NCBI GenBank assembly: GCA_036850595.1
Contig: CM072163.1
Coordinates: 3,830,595-3,894,594, forward strand
Length of the DNA stretch: 64,000 nt
Source: Rhyacichthys aspro
Taxonomy: Eukaryota; Chordata; Actinopteri; Gobiiformes; Rhyacichthyidae
Reading direction: 5' to 3'
Shown here: positions 49,581 through 61,420 of the stretch, piece by piece
How the letters are laid out: the number at the start of each line of letters is the position of its first letter
How positions within the stretch are numbered: position 1 is the first letter of the stretch
The notes under the pieces: model-generated
The model's database searches: none
What the model saw: the letters and a program-made list of their open reading frames with translations, nothing else
Told to the model about the DNA's origin: nothing
Position numbers and translations under genes: made by a program

Positions 49581-52500
49581 AAACAAAATGGATCTATTTC
49601 CTAATGTTTCTTTTTACAAGATGATTTTGTCTGTGTGAGAAGCCTGACAACAGAGAACATTGAGGATGTGAGGACAGAACACGGGAAAGAAAGTCAAACA
49701 GACAATTGGTCAGTCTTGCTTTAAATATGGCTGTGTGCCTTTGAAAAAATCCATCAGAGCACACCGAGCTGTCCCCGCCTCGTGTTGCTCCGTGCTTGTT
49801 TGTGATAAACGCTGCATTTGTATCCAGGGTGTAGGCTTATTTCTGCTCAGTTGCCCGCTGCAGCTAAGCTAAGCCTCGTGTTGCTGATAATGACAGCTGT
49901 GAAAGGAGTGGGAGACTGAATGAAACCCAGTGGGGGTGGAGGGTGGCAGGCGATCCAGTGACTCTGCCCCGCCAGCCCCGTATTTACCATCCCTCTGCGT
50001 CCCGCCGTGTCACACAGGGGTGCACGTCTTCTCTGTTTACCAGAGCATGGGGCCATTTTTTTTTCTTTATGAGCAACCGGAGCGTCTATTCAAAAGTGCC
50101 ATTTCGAAAGATAAAGAGAAAAAGCTGTCACCACCCTCATTTTCATATTTTTCTTTGCTGTAAAATTGCCTCAAAAGAGACGTATCGGCTTAAAGAACAG
50201 AGGCCGTGCTGAGAGCAGCATCACGCATCAGCCGAAGGGGTTATTAGGACTTTGTCAGTGCTCAAGTTGTTCTGTTCAAAACAGGTCAGGTTTAAACACA
50301 ACATATTCTATTAAAACATTAGATTTAGCCCAGTATTTATATATTGATTTATTAATAATGATTCAATAGGGGTTATAATGCTATGCTATCAATTATTTTC
50401 TATGTGTTTTTAGTACAATCTTTCACAATTAATCAACTAATCTTTTATTTAAAGATCTGGAAATAAACATAAATAAATCATGCCTCTTGTATATTGACTT
50501 GTGGCCATGCATATATTCAAAAGCACCATTAGAGACATAAGCTTCTAGCCACTGTCTAGCAATAAAATAGTTTAAATTGACTCTTTTTTTTGGTTTTGAT
50601 TTGTTTTTTCTGTGTTTTTTTAATGTTTCTATTCCACGTCTAAAAACCTTGTCTAACATGTCTATTGGATTGTTCAGAAAACTGGAAACATTTGCTTATT
50701 GGCTTTTAAATCCTACCTTTTTGATTGGTTATTTCAAAATAAAGCCTTTTGACGAGGGCAGGCGTATTATGGGTCAGTGTCCATTGCCAAAAGGGAAAAG
50801 AAACCATCCCAAAAAAATCATATCGATCTATATTTACAGCACACAAAGATTTATTTGTTACATTTTTATTTCTTTCACAAATGTGCCTGACTCAATGGAA
50901 ATGTGTCTTTGGAGAAATGCCCTTCAGATTTCGAGTCCGGTGCAGGAAGAATAGTTAACTACACGTCATTTTTACATCAGGAAACTTTAAAATTCACCCC
51001 AAACCCCCTTTTTTCAGCCGGTTCCTACAGTTGCATTTAACTTTATGTATCCATCCCTGACCTTTATTTTCTCTTGATTAAGTATGGGAGCGATCTGAGG
51101 GGATTTGCCACAGAGCGATGAGGGCTGTTGAATGTGCATCGTCGGGTGCCTATGTGACGGCCCGTATGCAGATGGAGTCCACACTTGAGCGGGACGAGAG
51201 CCGCAGTCACTGGGCCTGAAATCAAGCAGAGTGAAGATTGTTTATGGACTGCCAGAAGTAATTAATCTCCCTTCTCTATGAAAATTAATCGGATTAAACC
51301 TCCTCTTGGCCCAGTGAATCTGTCTGGATGTAAAGTACGGACGCCGGCCGCTCCGACGTCCCGCTTCGTGGCCACAATGCCGCTCGTATGGCCCCCATTC
51401 GCAGGCTTCGGGCGCGCAATGACTCGGGAGCGTAATCACATTCTCCTGCTCGTCTGAATGCTCGTCTTTCACGCCGGCAGAAAGAGCATTTGGCCACTTG
51501 ACCGGTATCATGTTCTGACCTTTGATTGAGTTGCTGAAACGCTCGCTCACATTTGTTGATTTGAGAGGCGTCCGTGTGTCCGTGGCCGGAGGTGAAACAC
51601 ATGTTCATATGATGAGCTGACCTTTTCAGATCTATTTAAATGAGGGTCCAGTGTGCTGCGCCTCTCGCGTCAACGTCGCACTGAGGGTGGTGCGGAATTA
51701 TTTAGCGACGCTTCACGCTTCTACAGTTCGTGCTTAAGAAGTTTACTGTGCACTGCTTAAACACCGTCACAGGATTAGTCCAAATAAACCATGCAATTCT
51801 ACATTTTAACAGCATTTTTTAATCTATCTAACTGTGTCTAAAGATTGTATGTGTTTGAGATTTGAGAACGAGCCATTTCTGCAACATATCTGAGGTAATC
51901 TTCTCTTCTATTGCTCTTTTGTGTGTATACATCAGCAGCTTTGTGTTTTTCCCAAAAGAACAAGTTATAAAGCAGATCCTATGACACCTAACAGAGGCCA
52001 AGACCCATTTTAACACTATTTATTGTCACTTTTTATGTATAAAATAGTTTAATGATAGCTGTTTACCTCATCGACACAAATCTGACTTATTTACTGGACA
52101 TGAAGAGACTTTTTGTGATGCTGCAGTGTATTTGCTAAGACATTAAAAAGGCAATTGTAAAGAAAATCAGGAACTAAATAAGGTTTGAGACAGAGTTTTT
52201 ATCAATATCCATATTTATAAAATTACAGAAGATAAATATAAGTTCTCAAGTGATACATTTTGATATTTATTGGCTGTTTCTGCAAATATTTATTGGGAAA
52301 TATAGGCAATAGATCTATTTTCTTGTTATTGTCTTTGAAAAAACATGAACTTTCTGCAGTTTGTGAAAAATAGTATCCATTTTTCCCTTTTTTTCGTATT
52401 TATTCTAATGTTTGGGGCTACGATCGTGGATAAGTACAATATCCTTAAACAACTTGTGCCTCTGCATCGAACACTGAGCAGAAATGATCCACGTTCGTCC

Positions 52501-52816
52501 ACGCTAACTTTGATTTTTTTGTGCGTACAGTGGCTGGCATTAATCAAAGATATTAAACTACACAGTCACAGATGGAGTATTATCTCCAGTGCGTATGTTT
52601 GTGTGGTGTTAGTTAGACAGAAGTGGGTCAAAACAAAGCGTTGGACTCAAAGTGAAGCAGAAACCCCTGAAGAAGCCCAGCGTCGTCCTGCCGTCTGATC
52701 CGCACAAGGCCATTAAACAAATCACGTCTTCACTTACTGTCACCGCGCTGAGTGTGGTCGTTCCTTAGACGGCCGAGCAAAGTGGAAATAAATTGTGTTT
52801 TCTTGTTTGATTCTAG
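49581..52816. other. non-coding sequence upstream of tsnare1
   Basis: A moderately GC-rich patch lies at 49750-50260 and the stronger CpG island at 51.1-51.7 kb. A 125-codon + frame at 50577-50954 begins in poly-T-rich DNA and has no recognisable domain. No exon other than the one at 52817 is convincing. Confidence 0.45.
51090..51720. other. CpG-rich island upstream of tsnare1, candidate regulatory element or promoter
   Basis: Dense CpG (GGACGCCGGCCGCTCCGACG and GGGCGCGCAATGACTCGG) lies 1.1-1.7 kb before the tsnare1 ATG exon. It also has AAGTAATTAATCTCCC and AAAATTAATCGGATTA homeodomain-type sites. Overlapping 102- and 104-codon minus frames have no family resemblance. It could be the proximal promoter if the tsnare1 transcript starts locally. 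Confidence 0.35.
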
Positions 52817-52871
52817 TTATTGTTCCCTGTGCGGACGCCTGCAGCTGACACGCCACCAACCATTAGCCACA
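52817..52871 (+). other. tsnare1: tsnare1 5' untranslated part of the ATG exon
   Basis: An acceptor-like tract (GTTTTCTTGTTTGATTCTAG) ends at 52816, so the ATG exon is probably not the transcript's first exon. A weaker alternative acceptor (GCCTGCAG) ends at 52844. No in-frame upstream ATG lies in the 55 bases before the start codon. If neither acceptor is used, transcription could instead start just upstream. The exact 5' boundary is inferred. Confidence 0.5.
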
Positions 52872-52956
52872 ATGTCATACGGCTCCATCGACGGCAACTC
52901 CTTCGGCGGTCGCAACCCGTTCGGAGGTCCTACGAGGCAGGGGTACCAGCCAGTCG
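52872..52956 (+). CDS. tsnare1: tsnare1 first coding exon (partial gene, N-terminal 28 codons)
   Basis: The exon encodes 28 residues beginning MSYGSIDGN and containing RNPFGGPTRQGYQP, then one base of a split codon. This closely resembles the N-terminus of vertebrate TSNARE1 as I know it (MSYGSI..., then GPFGGPSRQGYQPL). The start codon has an A at -3 (GCCACAATG). The exon ends CAGTCG followed by a good donor, GTGAGA, at 52957. The product is a syntaxin-like t-SNARE protein of endosomal membranes; the SNARE helix and C-terminal membrane anchor belong to later exons outside the window. The split codon G|CC joins in frame to the acceptor at 63990. Related syntaxins (STX7, STX12) also begin MSYG, but lack the NPFGGP-RQGYQP stretch. 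The gene assignment is from recalled family sequence, not a search. Confidence 0.88.
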
Positions 52957-53313
52957 GTGAGACACATATTGATTTTTTTTCCCTTTCTTTTATTGTTTTG
53001 CAAAATGTCACTTTGGGATGTCCTTTGAAACGTCCTTTCTGTTGCTTTTTACAATGAATTGCCACATTAAATTTGAGACTCAGGAATAATTGCCACGAAC
53101 AAGGCGACTTTCCTCAGAGTCCATTCATTCTCCTGTGTTTGTGTTAAAAGAGGATGTGCTTTACATTTGAATCATTTTTGTAGTTCTGCAATCTCAACAA
53201 TGACACACTGATTGTACTTAAATGTATCGGGAAATGTAAAGGATCAGCTGTGAGAGATTTTCACAACTGCATTTAGAAAATTACAGACAGGAGCAGAAAG
53301 CCTTTTAGACAAC

Positions 53314-53488
53314 TATTTATTTATTTATTTATTCATTTAATTTATTTTTTTATTTATTTCATTTTTATTAGTTATTTATTTATATGTTATTTTTTATTTA
53401 TTTCATTTTTTATTTATTTCATTTTTTATTAGTTATTTATTTATATGTTATTTTTTATTTATTTCATTTTTTATTATTTATTTATTTG
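53314..53488. repeat. ATTT-rich simple repeat in the tsnare1 intron
   Basis: ATTT tetramers lead into a roughly 55 bp repeated block (ATTTCATTTTTTATTAGTT, then ATTTATTTATATG) present about three times. Confidence 0.85.
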
Positions 53489-55900
53489 ACAAATGATTCA
53501 TGCTGAGATAAAGAGCTTATCATGAGTCAAACAGGAAACTTTAAAATGAAGTTTAGTAGTGCACATGCAGCTTTTTGTAAATTGCAGCTCTTTTATCACA
53601 AATGAACTAATTTTACAACTGTCCCTCTAATGTTTATCAGTCATAATCAGAAATTTAACAAATTGCATTATGGTCTACATGAGATGACATGATGTTTGTT
53701 ACATTATTTAATGACAGTTTTTGTTAAGAGTTAATGTTTCTAGAGATTTTAATTGGAGAGAAGCATGTATTTAATAAAAGTGACCCATCATTTAAATGCT
53801 GTGACCCACTGAGAACTACACACTCAGAGACTAAATAAACACGTCAAAATGCTGGAATACAGAGAGATGGCATTGATAAAAATATATTCACCTTCACATG
53901 AGAGCACCACTGGTTTGGGATAATTATAAATAATATAATATAATTCATTAATTAAATACTACATCTATATCTCATCATGATTTAAATTTCTTAAGTAAAT
54001 CCCAGTCTTTTTTCATACTTAAGCCTGTTTGTGCACTAAATATTTCATTTCTTTGAGTGAAAATGACTCTATAAAGTTTTAGCTTAACTCAGCTATGTCA
54101 GTATTAACTAGAAAATTGGGGTTTGGGTTTTTTATTTTGCAAAATATGTTACGTTAACACTAAAACACTAAAAACACTAAACAATCTTTTATAACTCTTT
54201 GTAATTCTGTTCATTGTTGCTTTTCACTTTTTTTTGTTACATTTTGCAGTGAAGAATATTAAAAAAGTTCATATTTGCCTTGAATTATTTGTAAATGTTA
54301 GGGGAATATTTGGCTAAGAGACAGTTCTTGTGGAGATTAAATATTTAAGACGAAGGATTAAATCAAGAGTGCTGTACAGTCACAGAATAAAAAAGGCAGT
54401 AAAGGAGTTTATTATGAGTGTGGGAGTTATGTGTATTCATGTCATCATAAGTGTGGCAATATAAAAGTTTTAGTTTTGCGTATTGTACTTTGAAACAGGC
54501 AATCAGAGTCAGGTGTGTCGGTCATCAACACATTCATAATTCATGAAGAAATGAATAATTCAAGCAATCAGCTCCACATGTAAAACACATGAAGGTAACC
54601 AACCTAATGCCTAATGTTGTTGACGAACTTAGTTTTCCATAAACCACCACCAAGTTAATGCATTTATGAGCTCTGTTCTCCAACTGTTTATACTTAGACA
54701 ATATAAAACCAACAACTTTGCTTTAGAAAAACAGGAAACTAGACTTGCCGCTTTCATTCTCGAGTTACATTTGACTTCTAAAAGACAAACACAATGAAAG
54801 GATAATTGATTTGAGTCACTTGCAGTGTTTTCTGTAGTTAAAACATCAGTGCGCCCCTTTAAAACACACTTCTCCTTCAACTTACTGAACTCTCGCACAG
54901 TTCATCTAAAATGTGAAACCCCAGATTTCTAATTAAACCAACATAAAGAGCTTGACAAAATACAACCTTAAATTCACGTGACTTTATAGGCTCTGAAGAG
55001 TGGAAATAACAATGTCTGTTGGAATAAAACGAACAAAATCAGTGTTTGGTGTGAGCTCACGTCGAGTTTTTAAGCAAAACTAATAGTTGCTGCCATCTTT
55101 GTTTTTATTGTCGTAGAAAGTTCAGGTCAGTCCAATAAAACTGAGCATTCATCCACACACTTTCATCTAACACCTCATTTGGACTAATGGTGCAAAGTGT
55201 AGTGGACCAGAAGCTGAAACTAAAACTCTTTAGTCCAAACTAATGTGTATACACTAGTTATTTAATGCAGTCAACCATGAAGAGTATTAAAAACAAAGGA
55301 GGCTATGTTGTGGCTTAATATTGTCTATTAAAATAAACCTTGTACAGATGTTATTATGCTGTCTTTCAAATATTTCTTGCAACTGTATCAACATAAAGAA
55401 GCTAAAAATGCCTGAAAAAACACTGTCACTTTAAATTTCATAACCTCAAATCACCCAAATATATGTCGTTTCAACAGTTTCCAAACAACAATCCCTTCAT
55501 AGACAGATTCTAACTTTGAGTGAATGCAATGAGACTAGATCTATCGCCAATCAATGCAAATAACTGTACATTTAGTCGATATATTAAGCTGTAGCTGCCC
55601 CATTCGGAAGCAGATCTTGACATGATTTGTTTCTGGACGGTGACATGGACCACGGACTAAATGAAGCTATAATACACCTTGGAACAAGATTGCTACATGA
55701 ATAACCTCAACCCCCCAGAGTTTAGTGGGTGGAGTGTGTTTAGAACATGCATTTACGCGGAGGTCATGGGTTTTATAAGGGTTAAGCAGTGTGAAAAGCA
55801 GCTTCATTTGATTTGATCCTCTCAGTGCTTTCATTAGCCTTGTAATGGGGTAGGAGCAAGACAGAGCCCCCAGGCAAAACATGTTCCCAGCCAAACCGAG

Positions 55901-56140
55901 GTGTGTGTGTGTGTGTCTGTAAATGTGTGTGTGTTTGGAAGGAAACAGGCAGAACAGATGGAGAGAGACTTAGTGGAGATGAATACGTGCTGAGGACAAT
56001 GCACTAATGTTTCATGTTGTGGGCAGGACAAGGAGCCATTTGGACAAACACCGGATCATCCATGTGCATCAGAGAGGAAGGAATGTGGTTTTGTATTCCA
56101 ACTGCATGATATCATCAGAAAAAACACACACACACACACA
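55901..56140. repeat. GT and CA dinucleotide tracts
   Basis: GT runs lie at 55901-55916 and near 55923-55934, with a CA run at 56123-56140, 180-220 bp apart on opposite strands, within the tsnare1 intron. Confidence 0.8.
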
Positions 56141-57189
56141 AGATGAGGACACTGGACAAACATGAAAACTGCATATTTCTGTAACATTCAATCCATTACT
56201 ACTTTTCTAAAACAACGGATGGACATGGGATGGGTGTACTTCCCAGTTTATGTTTAGTTTGCATCAAGAAAACCCTTTAACCCTCACAATGTGTCACGTA
56301 GAGCTGATTTTTTACATTTATTTAGTGTAAAATGACTTATATAGAACATGAAACAACGACGAATAACCACATTTCATTCACTCATTTGATCAGGATGATA
56401 ACTTTAGGTGCAGGCCGGCGTCTAAAACATAAAAGCGACTTGAAATGTGCTAACAATCTGTCTTTTTAATGTTTAGCTACTCATCATTACTTTATATCTT
56501 CAATCTCAAGAAGAACTAAGACAAAAGTTCAGGGCTCAAGGGTTCACAAAATCCAACCTTTATGTGAGATCCATCAAAGGTCTAAAAGGTTTCTCATTTT
56601 TGAATATGTAGTTAAAGGCTATGGTTAAACGGTTATTAAAAAGATAGTTTAATTTAAGCTAAAATGCATTAAGTGCAAAGTATTTAAAATGATATTAATC
56701 TAATTCATTGTTCATTGAATGGGTTAAAATGGATTATGTCTCCTCGTTCTTCAGCGTAATACAACTTTCAAATAGCTGCTACACTTTATTTAAACATGTT
56801 TGTGATTGTCGATGATCATTAAAAATACGTTAAATAATTACTACTTTACCTTTTGGATTGTCAGGTTTAGATTATTGCACAGTACACAGTGATAGAGTGG
56901 TTAGAACATGGGTTTGATCATTGTGTTTGTCATTCTCCTCGTCACATACATGATATTTTTAAATAGATATTTCAATTTTTAAGATGAAATCTGGGCAGTA
57001 CAGAAGATGGAGAACAATCAGACGAGATAAAATAGATAAAAATGTGATCAAACATTCAAACAAAAGATGAGGAGTGGAGAAAAAACCAACAGTGTTTTAC
57101 TGATTGAATTGCGCCCTTTGACTTTTCTGAGTTTTTTTATGTAGCGCTTTATATTTATGGAGTTTCAACAAATAAAAACATCCTTATCG

Positions 57190-57720
57190 GCGCTCTTTGT
57201 AGTTTGTAGCTGCAGAACGTGTGTTTACACCAGCAGCGTCTGACACTGGAGGCGAGTGGCACAGTGACACCACTCATTACGTTCACACGGCGACTGAGGA
57301 AGAAGCGGGATGACAGAGGCAAAGCAAACATCACATATGGTTTTTGTCTGCGGACTGCGCTACACTGTACTCGCTTGACTCCCTTTGACAGCCGGCTTCT
57401 CTCTCCCGGTCTTTCACCATTGTGAGCCGACGGATCGGAGCCTCCATCGCCAGAAAAAAAAAGGGCTTTGATCACAGTGAAGCCGGGGAACATTATGAAG
57501 GATGTGAGCAGCGGTGGTAGAGGGGGTGGGCTGTCAGATTTGGCGTCTGTAGCTCGGGCAGATCTGAAGAGGAGCTCAGGAAATGATCAAAGCCCAGGTT
57601 AAGTCTCTAATAGAGCTGTCGTTTAGGCTAATCTCTCTCCTCCTTTCTCGCCGTCGAAGCTCTCAACCTTCAGCCTCTCACTTTGACACAGCTGAGATTT
57701 GAAATGACGAGAGCGCTCAG
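57190..57720. other. CpG-containing complex sequence in the tsnare1 intron
   Basis: Overlapping open frames on both strands (68 and 112 codons) without domains. It contains GCCGACGGATCGGAG and is a candidate intronic enhancer. Confidence 0.2.
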
Positions 57721-58084
57721 GTTTTATATCAACATTTCCTTCGCGGTAAACTCTGTGCCGCAAAATGACGGATACAGAACATTCAATGATTAGCGATTAC
57801 ATGTGAAATATAATTAATTACTCATTACACAGACTGTCCTCACTGTGAATCTTAACTAAACCTGTCCTAAACCCAAATAAAAAGACTGAAACTGTAGGAA
57901 ATGCTTGGCTCAGACTGACCCGTTGTTGATCCTCTTATTAGTTTCTGACTCATCGATGGACTTTATGTGTGTTTAACCTCAGCATCAAAGACTTTCAAAG
58001 GTTTAAATCCATTTTTCTCAGCTTTCCATTTTGTTTGGTGAGCTGTACCACATACAGACAAGATCAAATGAGAAAGAATCCATT

Positions 58085-58415
58085 TTTACCTGAGTTCCTT
58101 GCATATTGCAGCCGCTCTCCGTCCCTGGTTGTTTGCAGCAACCAGCCGTGAGCTATAGTGTCCGGACCTGACCCGGAGATGTGCTCACGTTGTTAGAAGA
58201 ACCCTCCGGAGACAGCAGCCGCTTGTTTATTAGGCCCGAATAAAGCGAGAAGACGGCCCGGTGCGACAGGACTGTGATGAGCACTCGGCGGTCCTGCTCC
58301 GTGAGCTGCTGATGGCTCGTAAATGACCAAAGTGGGCCATGTGTTCGACAGCCACGCTCGGTTTATTGGACCGACTGAGTCCACATTGATCTGGGGTTGA
58401 GTGGTCGTCAAGTCA
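58085..58415. other. CpG-containing complex sequence in the tsnare1 intron
   Basis: Includes GGCCCGAATAAAGCGAG and GCACTCGGCGGTCC. No exon recognised; a similar richer patch is at 59380-59560. Confidence 0.2.
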
Positions 58416-59819
58416 GACGCTTTGGTAGCTTTAGTTTAAGGATATGGCGCAGGAAAAGACTTGATAATACTGTTATTAACTAATGTTTGGGCAACTAGTG
58501 AAATGTATATAACTATCTGATTGGATAATATTGGAAAAATCTTTGCATGAAAATGATTTGCAGCACTGTAGAAAACGGTTAATACATGTATTTTTTAGTG
58601 TAAATATAGAAAAAAGCCCTTTCTGCTTGAGTTTACATGTTCTCTCTGTCAACAACATGCTGTAGAGATGACTTTAAATTACCCAAAGGAATGAGTGAAT
58701 GGAGTGGTAATGTTTTCTCTGTGTCATGTCCTAAACAGAGCAGTAATAGCCCTCTCCCTGACCCTGCGTAGGAATAAGATGGAATATTACTGAGCCTAAT
58801 ATTTTTTGGCATATTCTCTTCTACTCACTCACATCTGACAAAGTTAAACGAGTCCTAAATGATTTTAAACATACTCTATATTCGTTACTGTTTGCTCAAA
58901 AGTCTTCTTCTCTTTTTGCCAGCAACATTTATCTCACTTTATTTCAGTAGATCTCTCTAGTTCAGCTGTTATCATATTACATATTCATAAAAAAGCATAC
59001 TCCACCTACACCGTCACCATCTTTTAATAGAAGCTCATGAAACATTTAACCATTTCTTAAAGCGGTCGACAAATGCACAGCTACAGACAAATGTGACGAT
59101 AGAATCAATATTACATCAAAATGGATGAGAATAATGAGTGTTAGTGGCTCTGGCGTCTAATGTAGTGTAATCAGCAATGCTTTAAAATGAATATAAAGCC
59201 AAATGTGTGAGGAGAGTGAAGAAAACACAGCTTTTCCCTCCTGGCAAGAGGCGTGTTGTTTATTCACGCTGCTTTTTTGTTCTCAAATGATCAAAATTAT
59301 AAATTATAAGGGGAAAAAAAAACCTTTCCCAATTGTAGCATCTGAGCAGCATGATGTTCAGTGAAACCTGAGGAGAGCCTGGCCCCAGAATGAGTTACTG
59401 CTGGTCTGCATTTTACGCACGTTCAGGCTGAGAGTGACGAAAACAAGAGACAAACCAGAGCAGAACGCCTCCAGACATCTGCAGGTGGCTGTCTCCGGGA
59501 GGTGGGCTGCACCTCGCCGCGAAGTCAAGGTGAATCCTTTATGAATTCATGGGGTTTGTTCACTTTCCTCTGCAGATTCTTCAAACTGGATTCAATCATG
59601 GCTCAAAATAACTGTTTGTCCATTTTGAAGAGGATGCCCCGGGTAGAATAACAGCAGGGGAAGAATATGTGAGTAGTAGCCATAGTGTAAAATACTAGAG
59701 GCGACAGCGGCTGCTTTTATTCAGGGTGAGACAACTTATGCCACAGAAACTATTATCAATGGGACAGAATTAGATTTAGCTGAAGTGGAGCTAGCAGTGA
59801 ACATAAGAACAAAATCACA

Positions 59820-60785
59820 CAGATGTAATGCCAATGTTTTATGTGGCCCTTCAATATATGTAGAAGGTGACATTTTTGGCTCTAAGTTTTATTCATTATC
59901 CTTTCATTTGAACATGTTTAGATTGGACTTGATTTTTGCTACAAACATAAGTAACTAAAACCTATTCAAATCCATCTTAAAACTGTTCAAATTCAACCAA
60001 AATCTGCTGAAATCCATCAAAAATCAGTGGAAATCCAACTAAAACCAGTTCAAAATATGACTAAAACATGTTTAAATCAATCTAAAACCTGTTGAAATAT
60101 GACTAAAACCTGCTGATATCTGACTAAAACCTCTTGAAATCCAACTAAAACCAGTTCAAAACTGACTAAAACATGTTTAAATCAATCTAAAACCTGTTGA
60201 AATATGACTTAAACCTGCTGATATCTGACTAAAACCTCTTGAAATCCAACTAAAACCAGTTCAAAACTGACTAAACATGTTTAAATCAATCTAAAACCTG
60301 TAAAATACTAAACTGCTGATATCTGCTAAAACCTCTTGAATCCAACTCAGTTTAAAACTGACTAAAAATGTTTAAATCAATAAATGTTGAATATGACCAA
60401 CCTGATGACTAAACCTCTTGAAATCCAACTAAAAGTTAATGACTAACGTTTACAACTAACCTGTGAAATGACCAAACCTGCTGACATTGACTAAACCTCT
60501 TGAAATCCAACTAAAAGTCAACTGACTAAAACATGTTTAAATCAATCTAAAACCTGTTGAAATCTGACTAAAACCTGCTGACATCTGACTAAAACCTCTT
60601 GAAATCCAACTAAAACCAGTTTCCATAAAGGGATGAAATTATTGTTTGTCTGATAACTTTTGTAAAACTAAAATGAAGATGAAACCTCACATTCAAAATG
60701 TAATAAAAGTTTCCAAATGTCACCATCTTCGGCCCCTGAAAGGATTCTTATTAACCCCTCACCACTTTGAGTTTGACACCTATGC
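59820..60785. mobile_element. TGTCAAACTC-type element carrying minisatellite array 3 (left end lost)
   Basis: The right arm (TCGGCCCCTGAAAGGATTCT, then CCCCTCACCACTTTGAGTTTG ending GACACC at 60780) matches the right arm of the 27.8-28.7 kb element in the same orientation. The left side keeps AATGTTTTATGTGGCCCTTC and AGAAGGTGACATTTTTGG, related to the left arm of that element, but the left terminal repeat is not recognisable. Confidence 0.5.
59952..60622 (-). repeat. 21 bp minisatellite array 3 (about 32 units)
   Basis: The units are of AAATCCAACTAAAACCAGTTC type, same strand sense as array 2. Five unit types recur in order (ATCAATCT, ATATGACT, TATCTGACT, ATCCAACT and AACTGACT cores), giving a 105 bp higher-order repeat, clear between 60071 and 60280. 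From about 60300 to 60520 the units carry many small deletions. Confidence 0.92.
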
Positions 60786-61089
60786 CCTAGGATCTAAATT
60801 TAGTTTGAGGAAATATTTCTTTTAGATTGACGAATGATGAATCCCATCATCAAACAGGTCTTCAGGACGTCCTGAACCAGACACAGAACCATCTGGGAGG
60901 GAGTCAGGTTAGAAGACAAGGTGCTTGATTTGGTGCAAAGTAATGTGTAGCTTTAAGTATCTACATCTTGAAATACATTGAACCCAAGGGAAGATCAAAC
61001 TTGACAAAAGGAAGCATGAGAACAGAAACATCAAAATCTACCTGACGCTTCGTTTGAAAGACTTCTGATGCCTGCCATATCTGCAGAAT

Positions 61090-61420
61090 GAGTTTGAGAA
61101 GTGAAAGCGTGTTGCCTCCACCTGCAGTAGCAGCTGTCGGGGGCGGCCCAGGTCCTCGGCCTCTCAATCATCTCGGAGTCAGCCGCTAATGTGCATGTTT
61201 TTGGAAAGAGTAAAATCTATATCAGTGCACCGAGGAGAGGCGCAGCTGACCCCGGGCATAATGAGACGGCGGCTCTTGATTAAGTCCCTCTCTGATTTGA
61301 GAGTATAATTGAATGTGTTGCAGATAGCACATTTACGCTATCGACAAGCCACTCGCCGAGGCCACGATGCTAATTCATCTCTGGTGCGGGCTCAACTCGG
61401 GCTCATTACAGTAGCAGAAA
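61090..61420. other. candidate conserved regulatory element in the tsnare1 intron
   Basis: Includes CAGCTGTCGGGGGCGGCCC, CCGCTAATGTGCATG, TGATTAAGTCCC and GATGCTAATTCATC (homeodomain and POU-type sites) in non-repetitive sequence. Confidence 0.25.
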
